Positions 52,394 through 64,000 of a stretch of DNA of 64,000 nt are shown one piece after another. This DNA is from Chondrilla cf. caribensis (lineage: Eukaryota; Porifera; Demospongiae; Chondrillida; Chondrillidae), in the NCBI GenBank assembly GCA_964020155.1, contig OZ026549.1:370133-434132 (forward strand). The letters run 5' to 3'. Both the position numbers and the translations under genes were made by a program. How positions within the stretch are numbered: position 1 is the stretch's first letter; each line of letters begins with the position of its first letter. The notes beneath the pieces are model-generated. The model saw only the letters and a program-made list of their open reading frames with translations. It ran no database searches and had not been told where the DNA came from.

Positions 52394-55300
52394 ATGAGGA
52401 GTTTACCTACAGTCTGTAGTGTCCTACTGGTGTGTGGAGTGTTCACCACTAGTGGAGAATCAGGTGAGGAACAGATGTAGTGTGTGTGAGGATCATACTG
52501 TGGACAGACAATGGTAGACTGTGAGGTGTGGGAGAGTGGTAAGTGTGAGGAGAGGAGTGGTTGTGAGGGTGAAAGGAGGACTGGTTGTGAGGGAGAGAGG
52601 AGAACTGGTTGTGAGGGTGAGAGGATTATTATGCATAAACATATCACAAACTATAATACCAGGTCTTGTAACATTCTTCAGAAATGTACACCCTTTCATA
52701 CACCGTCTCTCCCTTCACAGTTTACACTACTCCTATTGTGGTGATTGATGGATACACAGTCAATTCAACCCTCAACTCTACAGCTACACTGCCACTAGGA
52801 ACAACTCTTATTCTAGTTTGTAGATTCAGTGGAATACCACATGGACTACAGACTAACTATCACTGGACATGTCCAAATGAACCGTGTCAACAAACAGGAT
52901 ATGATGGGAGAAAGATCAACAACAATATTATAGCCATCAACATAACCTCTACAAGTGATGGAGGGATATACACCTGTAATGTCACTGCTGAAGGAAGGGA
53001 AGCTAGTCAACAGTTTCAACTGAATGTTAATGGTCAGTGTTTGCAAGTGTATATTACTAGTACAGTGTGTACATACCCATGGTGATACACTGGTCTACTT
53101 CATACTGTGTACTTTAGGTGGGCAAGTTGTTCACAGTTATGGGAGACTGATACTCAATGAGAGAGTCATCACTGACAAACAACAACTACAACCACCAAAC
53201 AGTGATAGTGGAGATGGGAGGATTGTGTGTACAGTGAGCAGTGGAGAGGCTGGGTTCTCATATCATGGAGGCAATGTACCAATTGGCACTAGTGGAGATG
53301 TTCATGAGATCTTAAGTGGATCTACTGCTACTGTAGTCATAAGAAAAAGAGTTTTCAACAATTTTGTGAATTTTGAAGGGAAATGTGCTAGTATCTACCA
53401 CTTCCTGTTTTTATCCAATGGTGAGTAGTGGGTGGAGTTAGGGTTGAGGTGCTGGCAAACTGTACGTCATATTTGAGGTAAACAGTGATTTGGTAATCTC
53501 TGCACTATGTGGTAGGAACTGACATTGTACTCCTACAAACTGTTAAACATCACACTTCATATATGTATGTAACATAAATACGCATATCCATCCTTTATTA
53601 GGTACCCTCCCTGATGTCTCTATAACTGGTACAACCAGTACTGAGACCAGTATCACTGTGAACATTGGTACCATACCTAGTGGTATTGTGAGGGTTATCA
53701 TTGGATATCACAGACTGGACCTTAGAGTACCAGTAGTAGGAGAGTATGGGAATAATGGTATGGGATCATCAAGAACATTCTCCTCACTAGTACCTGGTGC
53801 AAAGTACAGGATCACAGCATGGGGACTTGGTGGAAGTGGTGATAGAAGAAGAAGTCAGTCACCAACTGTGAGGGAGGTTACTACAATGGAACAAAGTGAG
53901 TTGATGCAATGGTCAGTTAATTGGTGACGTAAGCAGTGTGTACACATCACTAATCAGTGGATAAATGCCTACAACATCTCATACATGTACATCCTACACA
54001 GATCCATCTCCTCCAAGACACCTCACTAGAACTAGAGTGTTTGATGATGGGATTGAACTAAACTGGATACCACCTAGAGAACCTAATGGAGACATACGAC
54101 ATTACATCATCAAATACACTACACAAAATGGAACACGACAAGAGATCAACACTACAAACAACATCAACTACTACAACTTAACAGGACTAGAGAGAGGACA
54201 GACCTACAACATCATCACAGTGGTAGCTGTCAACTCAGCTGGAGGTGGGGGAAGAAGTCAACTTATAACCCATTATGTACACACCCCAACAGTGGAGAGT
54301 ACAAGTGAGTTAGAGTTGGAGGTATTGAGAATTATGTCTGAATATTAATTACTATATTATCATGTCTTCATCAACTAGAGTCACTAACATCTACACCATC
54401 TCCTACAACCAGCACACCAAGTATACTATAGTATATCACTACACCTACACAAACACAAACATACATTACTGCTTTAGCCATGTCTATTCATAGAATACTA
54501 ATTACTTTCTAACAATGACATCAATGGTTAACACTTGGGCACGAGGGTGAGACCTACAACAACATCACATGTACAATGGTAACTATCAACCCAGCTGGGA
54601 TCACACATGTACCCACAGTACATATGTAAGCGAACTGTTTCATCATCTCATTCACCACTCTGCCTACTACAGTACCTTGTCCCCCACCATCCCCACCTCC
54701 CAACACAATGGTCCTCACTATACTCACTACTACTGTACCACCTGGGACCACCATCACCATAGGATGTGTGGATGGATACTACACTGATCAGGAGGAGATA
54801 CTGACATGTGGAAGTGATGGACAGTGGAGAGGGAACATCACACAATGTACAGGTAACTGTGTGCTTGTCAATCAATACATCATAATACTGTAGGTATGTG
54901 GACTAGGGGCAGCAACCAGTATATACCCAAACAGGTAGCTAATATCCACTGACATGCCTATCACAGATGTACTATTCGAGTAATTCACTACCCCAGATAT
55001 TTCCAACTGGAGCAGGTCAATCATACTGCAGTGGACTTTGAATTCACTGTACAATAATTATTGTGGGTCAAGTTGTAATGATTTACAGAAATGCTCAGAC
55101 TATGAACCCTTTCTATTAGAGCAACAATAGCAAACAATTTGTGACCAAAAAGAAAAGTGAATAAGGCAACCATTGATGGTTTTATTAGATGGAAATAGCG
55201 TCTTATCTTTTAGTGAAGCTTACATCGAAGGGTACTTGTGTGAGAATGTGTAAATAATTACGATGCAATGACCGCAAAGTGCATAATCAACTTAAAATGA

Positions 55301-56186
55301 ATGTGCAGCTATGTGCCAAGTTCAACGCCCTCAACATTTAACCGTACTCCAACTTTTACATCAAATGAAATTGTATGCATCTCACGATGCTAGTAATGAT
55401 TCCCTTAAAGTTAATACATTTTTCCTATTATAAAAGTCTTTGAAGTTTTTTCTTTGAAAGGATATATAAGCCATTTACTCGCATTTATTGGTTGGAGTAA
55501 CACGTCACCTTGATACCAACACCTATAATAAACATCAGTAAGAATGGCCTATATGACTACTTAGATGATGTACACATACGTACATACCAACTACCAGCTC
55601 TACAGGTGAAATGTCAATTAAATTTGTCATATTTGATTAATAACTACAAGATCACTGATGTAAGTACGTCTGAAAATACATGCACATACGATACCGTATA
55701 GCGGGAAATTTTCATGGGACAAAATTTTCGTGGATTTCGCGGTTGGCCTAACATCCGCGAAAATTTTATCTGCGAATAAGGCGTTCTTGCTGTTCTGTCG
55801 CATGACTCTGGCCAGCATCCGCGAAAATTTTATCCGCAATTTTTCATTTTTGGAGCCATTCGCGAAAATTTTGTCCCATGAAAAATTCCCACTATACGGT
55901 AATTAATACAGACATAATAAGTATATAACCCCACACCTCACATCATAGGAACATGCACAACATCAAACTTGACTGCTGCCTTTCATGACATATCCTACAC
56001 TGTACCCACTGAGATAAGACCAGGTACTGTAGTGGGTACACACTGTGAAGAAGGCCACCAAGTAGCTATCAGTGCTGTGTGTCAGGATGACAGGACATGG
56101 AGAGTACAGGAACAATGTGTCCAGAGTGAGTGGGGAGGGTGTGTTTGTGTGTGTGTGTGTGTGTGGCGCACGTGTGTGTGTGTGTG

Positions 56187-56249
<63 letters not shown>

Positions 56250-56746
56250 TTGCACCAGGAAGAAGAAAAAGAATTATGTGCAGTCACAATGTGTTCAGAG
56301 AGGTGTGGTCAGAGTGCACACACTACAGTAGTACAAGGGCTACTAGCTAGTCTGTACATAATTATAATTATTACTGTAACCACCAGCTTAGGGGTTGTTG
56401 TGTACTGTATAGTATGTGGAATCTGTACATACCGTGTTAACACCATGTTCCACTCCCAGGTACTTCATCATGCAACAGTCCTTCTACAAATACCATTGTC
56501 ATCATAGCTCCCATAGTAATAAGTATGGTGATACTACTGGTTGGTATCACACTACTGGTCATTGGTGTCATGTTGATAGTGAAGAGGAAGAGACACCCAC
56601 CCACAGTACAGTATGACCAGGAATCCAAGGTACGGATTTATGATGAAGTGGGAGATCCTGTGAAGACCAGCAAAGACACTAAAGTCTATCAAGAATTGGA
56701 TGTCAACAAGATGGACGACACCAAGCAATATGCTACAATCAAGTGA
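52394..56746 (+). CDS. G9: class A Ig/FN3/CCP receptor, 655 aa
   Basis: Exons: 52394-52463 (signal peptide), 52721-53032 (Ig), 53118-53420 (Ig-like 2), 53602-53895 (FN3-1), 54002-54304 (FN3-2), 54379-54420 (stalk, 14 codons), 54673-54852 (CCP-A), 55949-56125 (CCP-B), 56460-56746 (membrane span, tail). All in frame. The Ig opens VYTTPIVVIDG. Ig-like 2 carries GEAGFSYHGGNVPIG, one of the most divergent variable stretches. The stalk donor is gtatac because the usual gtgagggtac is partly deleted; it is the weakest donor in the array. CCP-B has all four cysteines. From the end of CCP-A to the last exon it is nearly identical to G8, but the tail (QESKVRIYDEV) is not, so the copy is a mosaic. Confidence 0.86.
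52545..52624. repeat. 24-base minisatellite, intron 1 of G9 (short allele)
   Basis: About three copies of the unit expanded in G7. Confidence 0.85.
54537..54612 (+). pseudogene. FN3 exon relic, G9
   Basis: Relic with an insertion (acatgtac) before 'aatggtaact' and loss of the ala-arg-gly-ala segment. No splice sites. Confidence 0.55.
54853..55948. other. Large intron between CCP-A and CCP-B, G9
   Basis: Near-identical twin of 47964-49057, MITE included, with only scattered substitutions. Confidence 0.7.
55694..55899. mobile_element. MITE in G9 intron
   Basis: Same element and same site as in G8, with TA on both sides. One base longer. It was copied with the intron rather than inserted twice. 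Confidence 0.85.
56141..56247. repeat. GT microsatellite after CCP-B, G9
   Basis: (GT)n interrupted by a 'ggcgcac' step, unlike the pure tract of its G8 twin; the repeat has changed since the two introns were homogenised. Confidence 0.95.
56329..56433 (+). other. Candidate extra hydrophobic exon, G9
   Basis: Identical in layout to the G8 candidate (acceptor cacacactacag, donor c|gtgtta). Confidence 0.3.
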
Positions 56747-58150
56747 TCCTTGATTGGAGCAGTGTGCATTGACTTATAATAGCGAGTGCATTTTTCATTA
56801 ACTGAACATCACAAGATAATGATAAGTAGAGTGTGGTCCAACTAATAATGTGTGGGAAGTATGCTGAGTTCATCCCACACAGTGTGTGCAACTGGTGTGT
56901 GTAACTGGTATTTGAATGAGTTGTGTAGTAAATACATTACCAATTACATTACAGTCACTTTGATTACTGTTCTTTTTTTGTGACGTGATTAGTATGTATA
57001 TCTATGATATAGTCTGGGAACTTAAATAACCAGGCGGAGACAAATTGCCCCATGATACATACTCATGCATGTGGACCTCTATGGAGGTGCTAAGTACCCC
57101 GTAGTGACCACCTGTGGGTGATGGCCAATCTGACTAGAGATCAAATTTAAATCCTCTCACAGGTCACCTTTGTCAGGGTCTGTAGTACCTCCACAATAAG
57201 GGTGTACATGCAGCAGGATGAGTCATACAGAGATGTGGCAGGCTGTGGTGACCAGCGAAAAGATTTAAAATTATATTGCCAGGCACAACAAGGTCTATAC
57301 AGCATCTCTATTGGGAAATACTTACAATAGTATTATTATGCATCATTTTATATGGGCACTAGGGAGGTTATGTGAGTGGCCATAAAACATATTTCTTTGG
57401 TCACCACCAAGTCTGTAGTACCTCCAGAAGGTGTACATTTATGCTATGATGTGTCCTGGTGATCAGCCATAAAATTGAAAATTATCTTGCTGGTCACCAT
57501 GTGGTCTGTAGCACATCTGGGAGGGTTCCATACATCAGTAGTTGTTTTGTTACTAGTCGTATGGACACTGGGAAGGTTGTGGGAACCAGTGATAAAATGT
57601 ACATATTATACATGGCCAGCCACCATGAGGCCTATACAACACCTCCATTGGAATGTTCATCAGATGTTCATTTTCAGTTTGTACTGACTTTGCAAAATAT
57701 ATTCCAGTCTCCAGTCTACTCACACACACAACACATACGTATTGCACTTTGTATGTTTGTAATGTTCATAACAGGTAATAAGCTTAAACTAATCTGATGG
57801 AGTAAAGTGTGCAATATCCACTGACGTGTGATGGGAAATGTACCTCTGGTGCTCACATGTCTTTGTGGGCTACTTCAAAATATTAAGTTGTAGTCATTGA
57901 CCATTACCTGTATCATGCACAAATGTATAATATTCCAATTGATAGAAACTATGGACAGTAATGTATAGCCCTAGGCCTATCAACACACAAACAGTGTACA
58001 GAAATTCTCAACTCAGTGCATGTATGTGGGAGCAATACCATACTGCAAAACATTGAAAACACTAAATGCGTCATATCTAACATAAATTTACTAATGAGAT
58101 GTAGATAATCTTTGTCAGATAACATGCTAGATCAAAGGATGTCCAATGAG
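56747..58150. repeat. Spacer G9-G10: 3' flank, tandem repeats, class B flank
   Basis: 56747-56980 is the 3' flank with hairpin. About 57060-57670 is tandem repeats. 57770 onward is close to the G7-G8 flank. Confidence 0.7.
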
Positions 58151-58438
58151 TCAGGGACTGCTAATCACTTCTAGGCATTTGTCACTGGTCAGTGGAGAGT
58201 ACTTCATAGAAATGAGCTCATCGTCGTAACTGATTAGTAATGTCGGGTAATTAATCATGTCCTCATCATTGCTGTTGAAGTGGAGGATTAGTCACACTTG
58301 TAATATCAAGTGGTCGTGTAACATTGGATTGGTTAACACATCATGTGTCAGCCCAGAGATCAGTAAACAAATCATAATACCAATGCTAATAATGGGCACA
58401 AGAATCGAGATGGGTGTGTGGAGATACTTGTCTGACAT
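58151..58438 (-). CDS. Small antisense single-pass membrane protein, 73 aa, copy between G9 and G10
   Basis: Exon 1 58438-58338, exon 2 58271-58151, same splice sites. Span variant VPIISIGIMICLL, tail NDEDMINYPTLLISYDDEL. The start is 460 bases from the divergent start of G10. Confidence 0.4.
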
Positions 58439-58449
58439 TTTAACAGTAT

Positions 58450-58897
58450 AATATATACAGTGAACAGTATATCACTATAAACTGTTATATACAGTGACTC
58501 TGTTCAAAATTATGTAGTACTACATGGCGTTGTGTTGAAATACCACAGTTACATACTGACAGGATGCTTGGTTATGCATACAGTTCCATTTGTATAGCTG
58601 TCATATTTATGTGTGCAGTGCATGTACCTTGGTTATCTGAACCCACGATTATCCAAATGAATATAATGTCCCAATGTGCTCAGATAACCAACTTGAAGGT
58701 TGAACTGTACTTAGTTACATGCAGATGTTATTGTGTATTAGGCTTAGAATAGACATAGTCTAGTGTATGCCTAGTAAGATTACACTACAAGTGGTAATCG
58801 AATTGAATATTGTTTATGCAAAACACAACCATTCTACAGGCTTCCTACTAGACTAAACCTTAACAACAGGCACTTGTATGGTTGGGTAATGGAGAAG
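58450..58897. promoter_or_regulatory. Class B 5' flank of G10
   Basis: Pogo-like palindrome at about 58616-58715, with nine extra bases (acttgaagg) in the right arm. The pre-start block is conserved, with 'ttgggtaatggagaag' before the start codon. Confidence 0.4.
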
Positions 58898-62943
<4,046 letters not shown>

Positions 62944-64000
62944 TCCTTGACTGGAGCAGTGTGCATTGACTTATTATAGCGAGTGCATTTTGCATTAACT
63001 GAACATCACAAGATAATGATAAGTAGAGTATGCTCCAACTAATAACGCATAGGTGTGAGATTTTGAAATAAGTATTACATCTGTATCATCTACATACAGT
63101 ATAGGTCCCTGACCTGATCTGTTACTGGAATTAAGCCCATTTGCACATAGTGACCAGTTGCAGAGATTGGATATTTGAAATGTGTCACCATATCATATCT
63201 TTAGTTCCCATGCAGTCACAATGGCCTCCATTTGACACCTATTACCATCCACACTCATGCATGTACACTTTTGTGTGGTATGTATGGACCCCGTGGTGAT
63301 CAGTGGGCTAATTACGATCACTAGTCACCCCAGTCTCCCTAGTGCCCATATGAGACACAGTAACAATACTCATGTATTGAAATCCCTGGCTCTGGAGGTG
63401 CTACAGGGATTGTGGTGATCAGCAAATAAAACTACATGAAGGGCCCCTGGTGAGCAGTGATCAAATTTGGAATCATCTCACTGGTCACCTTGTCTGGGTC
63501 TGTAGCTCTGTAGTACCTCCGTGGAAATGTACATACAAAATAATATAATGCATGTTGTTATGTATCATAATCATTGACATTGGTGAGACCAGGGTGACCA
63601 GCAATATAATGACCTTATAATTACCAGTCACGAGGTCTGTAGCACATCCAGAAGAGTGTGCATCCAACTGTATTTGTGTTATTACCTGTAACATGGATAC
63701 TGGTCAGGCCGTGGTGACTAGCAACAAATGTAGAACTACCAGGCTGGTCAACACCAGACCATACCACCTCCATAGGAATGTACATACAAAAGAATATACT
63801 ATTATAATATTATGTATCATACGTACACTATGGAGGCCGTAATAACTGGTGATAAAGCATATTTACTTGGTTATCACCAGGTCTATAGTACCTCTAGGAG
63901 GGTGTATATGCATCTCTATTTGTGCTTGATTTGACATATGGACACTGGAGAGGCTGTGGTGCATGTAACCAGCTTTAAATTTTCTTTCTTTAAAATTATC
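62944..64000. repeat. Region after G10: short 3' flank, then class A type spacer
   Basis: The 3' flank stops at about 63045, so the hairpin present after G1 to G9 is missing. From 63055 the sequence follows the left half of the spacers that precede class A genes G7 and G9 (taggtccctgacctgat block, then tandem repeats at 63230-64000). This predicts a class A gene beyond the window. Confidence 0.65.

Overview
This is eukaryotic, almost certainly invertebrate metazoan DNA. Small exons are joined by GT..AG introns, nearly every boundary is phase 1, and the exons encode extracellular modules (Ig, FN3, Sushi/CCP) in front of a transmembrane segment and a tyrosine-rich tail. There is no bacterial operon structure. 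The AT-rich base composition, the FN3/CCP style and the small TA-flanked inverted-repeat elements suggest a marine invertebrate, perhaps a demosponge. That assignment is an inference I could not test.

The window is a head-to-tail tandem array of one receptor family on the + strand. There are nine whole copies (called G2 to G10 here) and the 3' half of a tenth (G1), starting on average every 6.9 kb. The standard layout is signal peptide, Ig, a second atypical Ig-like module, FN3, FN3, a Pro/Ser/Thr stalk of 7-residue repeats, CCP-A, CCP-B, and one last exon with the membrane span and a 60-residue tail. The tail ends in two YxxL/I motifs spaced like an ITAM. Exon lengths and phases were checked by hand: eight copies (G3 to G10) read through as 655 to 694 residue proteins. 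G2 carries a one-base frameshift. G1 has lost both CCP exons. G6 has lost the stalk, has a shortened second FN3 and has a doubled CCP-A.

Two 5' ends are used. Class A (G2, G7, G9) has one signal exon starting MRSLPIVC and a 24-base minisatellite in intron 1. Class B (G3, G4, G5, G6, G8, G10) has a signal exon starting MILEST plus an 11-codon second exon. Each class has its own 5' flank. Every class B flank carries, on the - strand and head to head with the receptor, a two-exon candidate gene for a 73-residue single-pass membrane protein. It is intact in four of six flanks.

Between genes lie conserved 3' flanks with a hairpin, then degenerate tandem repeats of about 105 to 140 bases. Long GT/CA microsatellites occur, most strikingly starting at the 5' splice site after CCP-B in every copy. 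Mobile DNA includes a decayed Penelope-like retroelement with a GIY-YIG domain (9015-10525, 13-base target duplication), an unclassified 0.84-kb hairpin element in intron 1 of G5, and three TA-flanked MITEs. Long near-identical tracts between non-adjacent or adjacent copies (G3/G5, G8/G9) point to recent gene conversion or unequal exchange. Taken together, I read this as a diversifying family of ITAM-like cell-surface receptors, plausibly for immune or self recognition. Function is not shown by the sequence.
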